Below are positions 1 through 7,508 of a stretch of 22,299 bases of DNA, piece after piece. The notes under the pieces were generated by a model, which saw only the letters and a program-made list of their open reading frames with translations, was not told the origin of the DNA and ran no database searches. Position 1 is the stretch's first letter, and the number at the start of each line of letters is the position of its first letter. The stretch spans positions 1-22,299 of IMG/VR virus record IMGVR_UViG_3300044732_000084, one strand, 5' to 3'. Source of the stretch: a virus. The position numbers and the translations under genes were made by a program.

Positions 1-31
1 AAGAGTATAACAACATAAACGATGCATGTAC

Positions 32-40
32 TTATTTAGA
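32..40 (-). promoter_or_regulatory. candidate late promoter for a gene left of the window
   Basis: On the minus strand this reads CTAAATAAG, just beyond the terminator at 47-77, so it would serve a gene starting outside the window. The same nine bases occur at 6572-6580 upstream of a probable structural gene. The core TAAATA matches the end of the T4 late consensus TATAAATA. This is inference from a short AT-rich motif and could be chance. Confidence 0.3.
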
Positions 41-46
41 GCCAAT

Positions 47-77
47 AAAAAACCCGGAGAATTTAAATCCCCCGGGT
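47..77 (-). terminator. rho-independent terminator after the 126-aa gene
   Basis: Read on the minus strand, ACCCGG (72-77) pairs with CCGGGT (52-57) around an AT-rich loop, followed at once by a run of T (47-52 region). It lies 25 bases past the stop codon of the gene at 102-482, the expected place to end the late transcript coming from the right. Confidence 0.8.
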
Positions 78-101
78 CTTTGTAGATAACTTAACTAACT
101 A

Positions 102-482
102 TTAGTTAGTGAAAGTTGCTGAGGCTGCTACAGTTACAGCGTTAGCCCAAGCGGGACCTGGATCTGCTTCAAGAGCAGTAACTAGAGCGGCTGTTGTCCA
201 TGCACCTGTTGGGTATACAGCGAATGCTAATGTGTCATTAGATGTATCTGTGTACTCATAGATGTAGATAGTTGCCAACTGCTGAATTGCTTGGATGCCT
301 GCTGCCAACTGAGTAGTTGTCAACGCACCGTTTGCAGTTGCAGTGAAGAAGTCTAACTTTGGACCCTGAGGCTGAACTGTGGCTGCTGAAGTAGCAGTGT
401 TAACACCAGTGTTTGTGTATGAAGGGCTGTCTAACCATGTAACTGGCTTAAGATCACCATTAACTCTTGTAAATTGTGCCAT
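102..482 (-). CDS. conserved hypothetical protein, probable late/virion protein (126 aa)
   Basis: The product is a 126-residue Ala/Thr-rich protein without Cys, signal peptide or membrane segment; I recognise no domain. An Ala/Thr-rich, Cys-free composition is common in phage structural proteins, and the gene has its own candidate late promoter (528-535) and ends at a strong terminator (47-77), so it seems to be a single-gene late unit. The ATG is preceded by a purine-rich site (AAAGGAAA) at suitable spacing, which supports this start. A hairpin (GAGTT...AACTC, about 506-521) lies in the leader. A virion role is inferred from context only. Confidence 0.75.
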   Translation of the reverse strand: MAQFTRVNGDLKPVTWLDSPSYTNTGVNTATSAATVQPQGPKLDFFTATANGALTTTQLAAGIQAIQQLATIYIYEYTDTSNDTLAFAVYPTGAWTTAALVTALEADPGPAWANAVTVAASATFTN

Positions 483-527
483 TTTGTTTTTCCTTTAAAA
501 ATGTGAGTTTCTCTGAACTCATGTATA

Positions 528-535
528 TATTTATG
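528..535 (-). promoter_or_regulatory. candidate T4-type late promoter (CATAAATA)
   Basis: The minus strand reads CATAAATA, one base from the T4 late consensus TATAAATA, in the 88-base gap before the gene at 102-482. The predicted transcript would start around 520 and carry a short leader with a GAGTT/AACTC hairpin and an AAAGGAAA ribosome site. Whether this phage uses a gp55-type late sigma factor is not visible in the window. Confidence 0.5.
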
Positions 536-570
536 CCAAAAATAAAAAAACCAGGCCTAGAAGGATTAAT

Positions 571-1734
571 TTATCGTGTGCCGGCTAAATTTTGACGGCT
601 GAAGCCCATTCTATCTACAAATTTTAAGCCATTTGCAACGAAACCTTCTTGTGTTTGAGTTCCATCTTGTAGATATCCTTTAACGGGACTACTCTCAGCG
701 GCTTTATCAAGTTGTTTAACAACATCCATTTTAAGATTATAAAGAGCAACCCAAATCTTGAATGCTCCTACTACGCCTTCTTTATTGACTTCTAAATGCT
801 CTAAAATCTTAGCCTTCATTTTATCAGACATAGGTCTTGACTGCACAAAATCAATAAATCCATCTATGAGATGTGACAAGTTTCCTGAAACAATTCGTTT
901 GTTGATGTATACTGTAAACAATTGATTGAATGTATTACGTGCTTGAGGAGCAGTATTCATTAAGTCTGCAACTAGATTACCATACTTAGATAGTGCTTGT
1001 TCTGCTTCGGTTTTAAGTTGGTTGTTTACCTTTAATTTGGGTGCAACTGGCATCTTACTTGGAACAATTGCAACATCTGAGTTATTTTGCAAATTGCCGA
1101 TAGTACCATTCAATGTTACTGCATCGTCTGTAGATTCTGCATTAGCAGGTATAAACTGGTGAACAGCGATACCTGCGTTTTTACCAGCAATCAATTTACC
1201 TACTTCACTACCAGTATCTACTGTATAAGCAATGCCATTTGGATTTGCTTTGAACTTATATAAACCGTTACTATCATTCAATGGATTACTGAATAACAAA
1301 TCGCCCCAATAGAAACCGTTAGAACCCCTGTCAGCCTTTTCAAGACCAGGCCAAATAGTATTGATTAAGTCGTATAGTTCACCGCGGTTTACACCTCTAG
1401 CATTATCATATGCAACAAACTCCTGTGGGCTATATACCTTCCGTCCAGAGCCATCTTTCTTGTTGAACATGTGCTTGTCCATGATAGAGAATTTACCATC
1501 AGGGCCACGACCAAAAATCAATGCAGGATATCCATCCCATTTGATTGTAACAGTATTGGGATTATTAACAGTTGCCACCATAGCATCAATTGCTCTACGA
1601 ACACCTGATTCATCTTCTAAGAAAACAAGGTCTTCTGGATGATCTAAATGACCTTTGCCCTCAGTAACAACAACTTCTTGGTCGATGTTATCTAAGCGAG
1701 ACTTCAATAATGCTAATGATTCTGACAAATTCAT
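571..1734 (-). CDS. conserved phage protein with nucleotidyltransferase/ligase-like motifs (387 aa)
   Basis: The function is not established. The sequence shows a KWDG signature at residues 65-68 followed by YPALIFGR, resembling motif I (KxDG) of the ATP-dependent DNA/RNA ligase and capping-enzyme superfamily, where the lysine is adenylylated. A hydrophobic GDLLF stretch at 141-148 is placed like motif III. EGFV (363-366) followed by LKFVDR (370-375) is placed like motifs IV and V (EGxV, then a lysine). About 150 mostly helical residues lie between motifs III and IV, more than in typical ligases. The gene overlaps the stop of the upstream gene by 4 bases (ATGA), so it is translationally coupled. 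Position among late-type genes would fit a virion-associated or repair role. The family resemblance is mine and unverified. Confidence 0.7.
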   Translation of the reverse strand: MNLSESLALLKSRLDNIDQEVVVTEGKGHLDHPEDLVFLEDESGVRRAIDAMVATVNNPNTVTIKWDGYPALIFGRGPDGKFSIMDKHMFNKKDGSGRKVYSPQEFVAYDNARGVNRGELYDLINTIWPGLEKADRGSNGFYWGDLLFSNPLNDSNGLYKFKANPNGIAYTVDTGSEVGKLIAGKNAGIAVHQFIPANAESTDDAVTLNGTIGNLQNNSDVAIVPSKMPVAPKLKVNNQLKTEAEQALSKYGNLVADLMNTAPQARNTFNQLFTVYINKRIVSGNLSHLIDGFIDFVQSRPMSDKMKAKILEHLEVNKEGVVGAFKIWVALYNLKMDVVKQLDKAAESSPVKGYLQDGTQTQEGFVANGLKFVDRMGFSRQNLAGTR

Positions 1735-3059
1735 TTTGTTCTACGCTTTGATTCTGCTACTTGCTGTGCTGGCGCGGCTGTAGTTGCGGCTGGCTTATCC
1801 TGGAATGTATTTCCTGTTGTGTTTGCTGCCGGTGCCGAAGCCGGTGCCAGTGATTTAATCAAATCAGAATATAATTTTGGATCAACTTTAGAAAGTTTAG
1901 CCAAATCTTGTTTAATCTGTGCGGCCATTTGTTGACTATTCATCTGAGCAGGTTGTGCCTGAGAGTTAGTTGCAGTTGCAGGCTGTGTTTGTCCTGCAGC
2001 CTGTGGCTGATTACCGCCAGGTGCCGCGGCTGCTTGTTGAATTTGATTAGCAACATTGGCTGCGCCGGGCGCAGAACCTTTTGACAATGCCCACGCACTT
2101 TGTGCCAATGATTCTAAGGCGCCTTTGCCCTTATCTTGTGCATAAGTTTTAGCAACATTGTTAATTAACTTATCAACCATTTGTTGTTGTGACGAATAAT
2201 TAACGCCTTGCATATACTGGGCAAACCAATTTTGTAAGTAATCTTGGATGCTTTGACCTTTAGCCGCTTCTACGATACTTTCAAACACGTTGTTAAGTTT
2301 AAGATACTTAGACTCAACAATGATATAGTTCTTTGAAGTGCTTTCCTTAAGAACTGATAGACCCACATCTTTCCATGACAATTTAACTGATTCAAGCAAC
2401 TTGTTAATGTAGAAAATCTTCCAGGCTTCAGCCATTGTTTGACCAGCCTTCATCTTGCTAAGTGCGGCATTAGCAAAGTTAGGGTCTATATTGCCTCTTT
2501 TAATTACTTGCTGAACTGTAGCAAGACCGTTTTCCCATTCAGGATAGCCCTTGCGGTCGGCCATGTAATTTACTAGTTCTTTAGTTAAAGCAACCTTTTG
2601 TGCTTTATCTGGTGTAGCGTTAATTGTCTGTGCAGCCTTCTGAATATATTGATTCATATTCTGAGTTGTCTGCTTCTGTTGATTGAACTTACCAACTGCG
2701 GGAGCAGTACTCTTTACACCTGTTGCCGCCGGGCCTGTTGTCGGGGTAGTAGGTGCTGTAGGTGTTGTTGCTCCGGGCTGTCCTGCTTGAGGCTGAACTG
2801 ATGCGGGGTTTACTTGACGGGGTGTGCCTCTAGCAGAAGGATTAATTAAACCGCTTTTGATTCCAGTTTCAAGACTAGAAATAGCATCACCAACAAAGTC
2901 CTTGATAAAGATATCCTGAGCCATTTGTTGCTGTGTAGACTTGCCACCAGTTTTGCCAAATAGACTTTTCAATGCGGCGGAACCATAGTCGCCAACTAAA
3001 CTACTCAAACGTAGTTCATCTAATTTCTGTTCTGCTGGTTTAAAATCATTCAGTTTCAT
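1731..3059 (-). CDS. large unknown protein with Pro/Thr/Gln/Ala-rich linkers (442 aa)
   Basis: The N-terminal region (about 1-75) is predicted helical. It is followed by a Pro/Thr-rich linker (about 75-125), a central folded region (about 130-310) and a second Gln/Ala/Pro-rich linker (about 330-375 and 405-435). Alternation of compact and low-complexity segments suggests an extended multi-domain protein, as found among tail, capsid-decoration or internal virion proteins, but no domain is recognised. A good GGAAGAAAA ribosome site stands before the ATG. The start overlaps the upstream 82-aa gene by 14 bases and the stop overlaps the next gene by 4, so the three form one operon, probably late. 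Confidence 0.75.
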   Translation of the reverse strand: MKLNDFKPAEQKLDELRLSSLVGDYGSAALKSLFGKTGGKSTQQQMAQDIFIKDFVGDAISSLETGIKSGLINPSARGTPRQVNPASVQPQAGQPGATTPTAPTTPTTGPAATGVKSTAPAVGKFNQQKQTTQNMNQYIQKAAQTINATPDKAQKVALTKELVNYMADRKGYPEWENGLATVQQVIKRGNIDPNFANAALSKMKAGQTMAEAWKIFYINKLLESVKLSWKDVGLSVLKESTSKNYIIVESKYLKLNNVFESIVEAAKGQSIQDYLQNWFAQYMQGVNYSSQQQMVDKLINNVAKTYAQDKGKGALESLAQSAWALSKGSAPGAANVANQIQQAAAAPGGNQPQAAGQTQPATATNSQAQPAQMNSQQMAAQIKQDLAKLSKVDPKLYSDLIKSLAPASAPAANTTGNTFQDKPAATTAAPAQQVAESKRRTK

Positions 3060-3294
3060 TTTTCTTCCTTAAGGTCTTTGCAAATCTATTTTGATCTTTA
3101 CCCTTAATTGCACTAAGCAATTTCTTCTCAAGCAATTCAGCCTTTTCAGGGGAATAATTACGTTGTATCAATTCAATAAGATTGATTGCGCTAGTAATGA
3201 TGTTGGAAGCCCTGGACTCAATTACATAATTGATATCTCGGTGTTCCCCAATTGACTGTAGTTCCTCCAAGAGGCTTTTTGTTTTCTTTTGCAT
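3046..3294 (-). CDS. small helical conserved protein (82 aa)
   Basis: This is an 82-residue, charged, largely alpha-helical protein with a Lys/Arg-rich C-terminus and an amphipathic central helix containing INYVIESRASNII, a pattern I associate with small conserved proteins of marine T4-like phages. It has no Cys and no membrane segment, and its function is unknown. It is the first gene of the 3294-571 operon, 46 bases downstream of the helicase gene, behind a candidate late promoter at 3319-3326. The ribosome site (AGGAT) is weak and rather far upstream. Confidence 0.7.
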   Translation of the reverse strand: MQKKTKSLLEELQSIGEHRDINYVIESRASNIITSAINLIELIQRNYSPEKAELLEKKLLSAIKGKDQNRFAKTLRKKNETE

Positions 3295-3318
3295 GAATTA
3301 TAAAGATCCTACTGAATG

Positions 3319-3326
3319 TATTTATT
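3319..3326 (-). promoter_or_regulatory. candidate late promoter (AATAAATA)
   Basis: The minus strand reads AATAAATA, one base off the T4 late consensus, in the short gap between the helicase stop (3341) and the start of the 82-aa gene (3294). It is correctly placed to start the three-gene operon ending at 571. AT-rich background makes a chance match possible. Confidence 0.4.
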
Positions 3327-3340
3327 CTTAAATCTGAAAA

Positions 3341-4765
3341 TCATTTCTTTAGGGAACTAAGTAAAGACTTCAATTTTGCGCTCTGAACGTCAGGAATAAC
3401 ACGTTTATTCCCAAGTTCTATCTCGCCTGTAATAGGGTCTATTGTTTCATTTACAGTGCCTACAGTGCTAGTTGCTCTAATTTTAGCCATAATATCAGTT
3501 GCGCTAGGCTGAGATTGAGTCTTTTGACCATGCCCTTCTGGGTCAGAATCAGTAATTCGCATGGTATCAATGTTATAATCTAAGTCAATCTTTTGACCTA
3601 CACCCGTTGAACTACGTGATTTCATACATTGAATTTGATATTGGCCACGTTCACGCATACTACGACTTGTAAAGATACCAAACACGTTATCCGCAGTATT
3701 AATCTTACTGATACCACCTGCAATGTGACTATGATCGAATTCGATTTCTTCTACAGCACTACGATTCAACTGTGACGCAGTAACCATAAGAATACCTAAT
3801 TCTTTCGCTAAGTTACGCAATTCTTCTGATACGTATTTGTCTTTAATGAACTGATCGTTGGGATTGACTTTAACAGATACCGGCATAACCAAATCAAGAT
3901 AATCGACCATTACAAAGTCAATCTTGATACCTGTTTGAATCTGAACTTCTTTGATATATGCTCTAATGTCGTTAACGTTAGATTGTGCTGGCATACCCTT
4001 AACACGATATTGACCAGCCTTCTTTGCAACCATTTTAACTCGTAATTCAGTTGTGTCAATATCCTTACGAATTTCTCTAGTACTCATACTAGTTAACATC
4101 GCATCAGTGCGTAATGAAGTCAATTCTTCTGAAAGTTCTAGTGAAATATAAACACCACTTAATCCAGATTGCAACCAATTCAATGCAATGTTCATCATAA
4201 CAAGTGACTTACCTGAACCTGAGCCACCTGCAAAGATATTCAACTCACCTCGACTGAATCCACCATATAACAGTTTGTCCATTTGAGGCCAGCCAGTAGA
4301 CACCTGTCCACCTGCATTGAAGTACTTATTGATACGTGCTTTCGGATCAGCAAAGTAATCTGTACCCATGTCACGTTGCAATGAAATCTGCACTGCGTCT
4401 TTGATTAATTTTTCAACAGGATCAAACTCACCCTTTTCAAGTAAGTCGGCAGCCTTCATAATTGCACGTTCAAGTTCTTGTCTCTTAGTGAACGATTCAA
4501 ACTCTTCTAAGAACCAATCATTATGACCCTCAGATAAATCAGGAACAACATCAATGTCTTGACCGGTTGTTGCTTTGATTTGTACCGGGTCGGGTAGAAT
4601 GTTATACTTAGTGGAATGCTCTACAATGAATTCTGCTACGGGACGCAACTTACGATCAAAGTTCTCCGAATTCATGATATTCATGACCCGTGTATATAAC
4701 TCTGCGTTAGTAACCATCATGCGCAAGAACAATGCTTGCACCTCTGTATTATAATCTTTTATCAA
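3341..4765 (-). CDS. 41: replicative DNA helicase, DnaB/T4 gp41 family (474 aa)
   Basis: This is the hexameric 5'-3' helicase that unwinds the fork ahead of the phage polymerase and loads the primase. The RecA-type ATPase core shows Walker A GGSGSGKS at 180-187, a catalytic Glu in ISLELS (E210), Walker B VMVDYLDL at 285-292, the DnaB motif SQLNR at 331-335 and a basic MKSRSSTG segment (381-388) where DnaB-family helicases carry the arginine finger. Residues 1-150 form the helical N-terminal domain, and the length is close to T4 gp41 (475 aa). Translation appears to start at TTG, preceded by a very strong site (GGAGGA) inside the 3' end of the primase gene, which it overlaps by 17 bases. Primase and helicase are thus made together, as in the T4 primosome. 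The C-terminal 70 residues look flexible. Confidence 0.95.
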   Translation of the reverse strand: MIKDYNTEVQALFLRMMVTNAELYTRVMNIMNSENFDRKLRPVAEFIVEHSTKYNILPDPVQIKATTGQDIDVVPDLSEGHNDWFLEEFESFTKRQELERAIMKAADLLEKGEFDPVEKLIKDAVQISLQRDMGTDYFADPKARINKYFNAGGQVSTGWPQMDKLLYGGFSRGELNIFAGGSGSGKSLVMMNIALNWLQSGLSGVYISLELSEELTSLRTDAMLTSMSTREIRKDIDTTELRVKMVAKKAGQYRVKGMPAQSNVNDIRAYIKEVQIQTGIKIDFVMVDYLDLVMPVSVKVNPNDQFIKDKYVSEELRNLAKELGILMVTASQLNRSAVEEIEFDHSHIAGGISKINTADNVFGIFTSRSMRERGQYQIQCMKSRSSTGVGQKIDLDYNIDTMRITDSDPEGHGQKTQSQPSATDIMAKIRATSTVGTVNETIDPITGEIELGNKRVIPDVQSAKLKSLLSSLKK

Positions 4766-5726
4766 TTTTCCTCCGTTGCATCTGAATCTTAATCTTGTTG
4801 TTTGTTGCGTTCTGTAATATACTTAGTAATGTAGGCAGTCTACCATATTTTACTACAGCATCATTGGCATCCTTAATTTCATCTTCCCAATTTGGAAGAC
4901 TTACTTCAAACCCTAACTCTAATGCTCTATCAATAATTCCTAATCCCGTCTTATCCATATCAGGAACAACAATGATTTTTCTATTAAGTGTTCGCAATAA
5001 ATCTGCTTGTTCATCGCTAATAGTTTCATGCGTTACCGCACATCCATTAAGTGCGATAGCATCAAATATACCTTCAAACACTAGACATACTTCATACTCT
5101 GGCTTTTGCAAGTCAAAGCCAAATACAAATCCTTGTTGCTGATCTTTGATATATTTAGGAATACGATTATCAAGATAACGACTGATATGACCTACAATCT
5201 TATTTTGATATGTGTAGGGTATAATAATTCTATTACTGTTTCTGCCGGTTTCAGAAGGAGTAATCATGAAGGGGTAATCAGTATGTTTGACACCCCTGTT
5301 ATTCAAATAGTTGATAAACGTTTGATGTTCACTATTACTATCATCAATTAATTCTGCATCATCGGGTAAAGATAACTCTTTAAATGTAATTTTAGTTTTT
5401 TTCTTTTTAACTGCAATAATCTCAAGCAAATCTTTTTGCTGTAAACTTGCTAGATTCCATTTAGAGATTTCGGTATCGTCTACCCCACACCATCTTAATA
5501 GTTGTTTAGTATTTCCACTTAGTGGCTTGCCAATAGTGAATCCACATTTAAAGTTACAGTTAAAGCAATGATATGACCAGTTGATATCCCCATCATAAAT
5601 GATTCCGCCTCGCATACGTTTGTCGGCTTTGTGTCCACGGTTATGACAGCACACAGCATTAAAACTATGCCATCCACTTTGTGTTAGTTTTTTCTTACCT
5701 GGGACTACCGTTAGGATATCAAACAT
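4749..5726 (-). CDS. 61: DNA primase, T4 gp61 type (325 aa)
   Basis: The protein makes RNA primers for the lagging strand, working with the gp41-type helicase encoded just downstream. A zinc-binding domain is visible at the N-terminus: CCH at 26-28 and CFNC at 54-57, with RMRGGIIYDG between, typical of primase zinc ribbons. The TOPRIM catalytic core follows: FEGIFDAI with E218, then the DxD pair in VPDMDKTG (D256, D258), and a DAND segment at 286-289. Length is close to T4 gp61 (342 aa). The gene stands behind an extended -10 sigma70 promoter whose -10 box ends six bases before the ATG and leaves no room for a Shine-Dalgarno site, so the mRNA is probably leaderless. Confidence 0.93.
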   Translation of the reverse strand: MFDILTVVPGKKKLTQSGWHSFNAVCCHNRGHKADKRMRGGIIYDGDINWSYHCFNCNFKCGFTIGKPLSGNTKQLLRWCGVDDTEISKWNLASLQQKDLLEIIAVKKKKTKITFKELSLPDDAELIDDSNSEHQTFINYLNNRGVKHTDYPFMITPSETGRNSNRIIIPYTYQNKIVGHISRYLDNRIPKYIKDQQQGFVFGFDLQKPEYEVCLVFEGIFDAIALNGCAVTHETISDEQADLLRTLNRKIIVVPDMDKTGLGIIDRALELGFEVSLPNWEDEIKDANDAVVKYGRLPTLLSILQNATNNKIKIQMQRRKIDKRL

Positions 5727-5732
5727 AATACT

Positions 5733-5760
5733 ATTATAGCATAACCTGCGAGAAAATCAA
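5733..5760 (-). promoter_or_regulatory. extended -10 sigma70 promoter for primase-helicase
   Basis: The minus strand shows TTGATT (5755-5760), a 16-base spacer and TATAAT (5733-5738) preceded by TGC, a consensus extended -10. The -10 box ends six bases before the primase ATG, so transcription should begin at or next to the start codon. An inverted repeat, ATAACCT (5741-5747) and AGGTTAT (5767-5773), brackets the -35 box and could be an operator or a weak hairpin. Confidence 0.75.
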
Positions 5761-5774
5761 GCAATAAGGTTATA

Positions 5775-6476
5775 TTATCTAGCCAAAATGTTTGTTACTG
5801 CACCGGCATTGCTTACGAACTCCATTCGAACGAACGGGTGAAATCCTACGATAGTATATCCAAACGTATCAGTAGCGTTAGCATATGTATCAGTTGTAAT
5901 GGGGTACCATTCGGTATCGGGTTGAGTTGAACCTGATACAATTACATCACCGTTAAATTCAACATATGATGTTTGAATAGTTAAGATAGGATTATCTTGT
6001 GTGTTGATTACACTACTGTAGTATGTGTTAGCATTTGGTAAAGCATTAGCAACACTATTGTTTTGATCTAAGTTAGGGAAAGGTTGACCAGTTGGAATAG
6101 TAATATTCGCAGAAGGAACAAAGGAAGGGAGGACCGAATCAACAATGTTCATGTCACCACGTGCGCCTGCGTTCTGATCCACAAAGACAGGATAGTCAAA
6201 TGATCCTACTGGAATCTCTAATGAGTAATATGCTTTCTGAGCAGGAATATCTTCAATCTCTGCGGCATTAAGTTGCAATGCACAAATACCTGTTAAAGGC
6301 AATTGAGGTGTTAGAGCCTTGTTAATAAGTACTACTGTACCATCGGCATTAAGAATCCTACAAGTAATAGTCTTACCAGTAATGTCAACAGGTTTCTGTT
6401 CTTGGTTTAAGAATTGAAACTGAATCTGATTGTCTACACCTCTGTGTAGCGTTAGTGGTTTAGCATATTGTGGCAT
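5775..6476 (-). CDS. probable virion protein, BppU/Ig-like N-terminal pattern (233 aa)
   Basis: From the chosen ATG the protein begins MPQYAKPLTLHRG and continues with a beta-rich stretch (FQFLNQEQKPVDITGKTITCRIL) resembling N-terminal modules of phage baseplate upper or fibre-attachment proteins, which open with a polarised Ig-like beta domain. The rest is beta-rich with Asn/Thr/Pro-rich spacers and a late segment (about 185-225) rich in aromatic residues. The ATG at 6476 has a good site (GAGGAAA) six bases upstream. An in-frame GTG at 6554, with GGAG nine bases before it, would add 26 mostly hydrophobic residues; I consider it less likely but cannot exclude it. No regulator or enzyme motif is seen. 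A structural role is inference. Confidence 0.75.
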   Translation of the reverse strand: MPQYAKPLTLHRGVDNQIQFQFLNQEQKPVDITGKTITCRILNADGTVVLINKALTPQLPLTGICALQLNAAEIEDIPAQKAYYSLEIPVGSFDYPVFVDQNAGARGDMNIVDSVLPSFVPSANITIPTGQPFPNLDQNNSVANALPNANTYYSSVINTQDNPILTIQTSYVEFNGDVIVSGSTQPDTEWYPITTDTYANATDTFGYTIVGFHPFVRMEFVSNAGAVTNILAR

Positions 6477-6571
6477 ATATTTCCTCGGAGAAAATCCTGA
6501 TAGGAGTACAACTATTTGGCGTTGAATGTAATAAAAAACTGATGTTGAATACACAAAAATTGTCTCCTTCT

Positions 6572-6581
6572 CTTATTTAGT
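6572..6581 (-). promoter_or_regulatory. candidate late promoter (ACTAAATAAG)
   Basis: The minus strand reads ACTAAATAAG in the 161-base divergent gap between the 233-aa gene and the plus-strand gene at 6638. The nonamer CTAAATAAG also occurs at 32-40. A transcript started here would begin near 6567, just ahead of GGAG (6562-6565) and the alternative GTG start at 6554. The rest of the gap is AT-rich with a small AATATT repeat pair (6588-6601). Confidence 0.35.
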
Positions 6582-6637
6582 CTAGAAAATATTAAAATAT
6601 TAACTTTGGAATTACCAGATTAAATAGAGTTATACTT

Positions 6638-7018
6638 ATGAATGCACATGAATTTTTCACTAAACTAAGCGAGAACCACCCGTTCATTTCAATATGTTCC
6701 TATGCAAGCCAAGACTATGTAGGAATTATTCAGAATCGTGATGACCTAGTTACTACTATGTATGACTATGGATCCATTGCTTCTATTGATTTGAGGGCCA
6801 AGTTCTTAGAATTAGGCGACATTTGGTGGTGGGAATCTAATAGAACGATTCCTATCAATTTATTCCTTAAGGATGATTGGTCGCCGTTTAGACCCTTCTT
6901 AAGAACATTCAATAATAAAAGTCTAGAAATCATTCATGGCCCCGTAGTTAGTATGACAGATTTTACTAAAAAGAGGTCCAAACGTAGAAGCATTACACTC
7001 GTTAAGCGGGTGATTTAA
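6638..7018 (+). CDS. conserved phage protein of unknown function, only plus-strand gene (126 aa)
   Basis: This 126-residue protein starts MNAHEFFTKLSENHPF and contains the striking segment LGDIWWWESNRTIPINLFL (about 59-77), followed by a basic C-terminus (KKRSKRRS). The Trp-rich segment and overall pattern recall a conserved uncharacterised protein of marine T4-like phages, and no function is known to me. It is transcribed divergently from the 233-aa virion-like gene and convergently with peptide deformylase, overlapping that gene's 3' end by 17 bases tail to tail. The ribosome site is weak; a TAAATA hexamer (6621-6626) lies eleven bases before the ATG. Its opposite orientation points to separate control. 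Confidence 0.75.
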   Translation: MNAHEFFTKLSENHPFISICSYASQDYVGIIQNRDDLVTTMYDYGSIASIDLRAKFLELGDIWWWESNRTIPINLFLKDDWSPFRPFLRTFNNKSLEIIHGPVVSMTDFTKKRSKRRSITLVKRVI

Positions 7019-7508
7019 ACTTCTTTTGTTTCTTCTTTCTACGATCCTTAGCCATAGCAAGACCTAAAATACTAGCACGTTGGTCAAACGTGACTCCCAT
7101 TAAATGATCAAACTCATGCAAGAATACACGTGCATGTAATCCATCTAATTCTGCTTCTGTTTCTTCCCCTAAGACATTCTGATATGATACTTTTACTGTT
7201 GCTGGACGCTTAACATTAAGCCATAGATTAGGGAAACTTAAACAACCCTCTTGACTAGTTACACGTTCTTCTGACAGTGCAATAACCTTAGGGTTGATAC
7301 AAGCAATAAGTTCTTCAGGATTGCCCATGATAAAGATACGCTTCTTTACTCCGCACTGTGGTGCAGCCAATCCGATTCCACCCTGAGTGAACATAACTTT
7401 AGCCATCTCTTTGATTAATTCGCTAGGATCTCCGTCTAAACGAAAGTCCCAATCTTCAGAGATTTCTAATAATTGTGTGTTATTTTCTTCAAGTAGTTTA
7501 AGTTCCAT
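7002..7508 (-). CDS. def: peptide deformylase (168 aa)
   Basis: The enzyme removes the formyl group from the N-terminal methionine of new proteins, using a metal ion. All three family motifs are intact: GIGLAAPQ at 44-51, EGCLS at 87-91 (metal ligand C89) and HEFDH at 131-135 (ligands H131 and H135, catalytic E132). The protein is full length for a bacterial type enzyme, with a short Lys-rich tail (about 154-165). Phage-encoded deformylases are well known in cyanophages and other marine myoviruses, where they are thought to help process phage or host photosystem proteins; the target here is unknown. The start overlaps the upstream DnaE-like gene by 11 bases, with GGAAG as ribosome site, making it the last gene of the exonuclease-EndoVII-DnaE-like operon. 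Confidence 0.95.
   Translation of the reverse strand: MELKLLEENNTQLLEISEDWDFRLDGDPSELIKEMAKVMFTQGGIGLAAPQCGVKKRIFIMGNPEELIACINPKVIALSEERVTSQEGCLSFPNLWLNVKRPATVKVSYQNVLGEETEAELDGLHARVFLHEFDHLMGVTFDQRASILGLAMAKDRRKKKQKKFKSPA

Noticed and set aside
541-566. Palindrome AGGCCT followed by a T-run as a terminator of the 387-aa gene
   Set aside because: On the minus strand the stem is only AGGCCT self-pairing without a loop, so it does not form a normal terminator hairpin.
1361-1642. Plus-strand frame of 93 codons
   Set aside because: Antisense shadow inside the 387-aa gene with no start signals.
2598-2801. Cys-rich plus-strand frame of 67 codons
   Set aside because: It is the reverse of a Pro/Thr/Gln-rich linker, which yields Cys/Leu/Ser runs on the other strand; no ribosome site.
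4795-5351. Two plus-strand frames opposite the primase gene
   Set aside because: They lie wholly opposite conserved primase TOPRIM sequence and lack ribosome sites.
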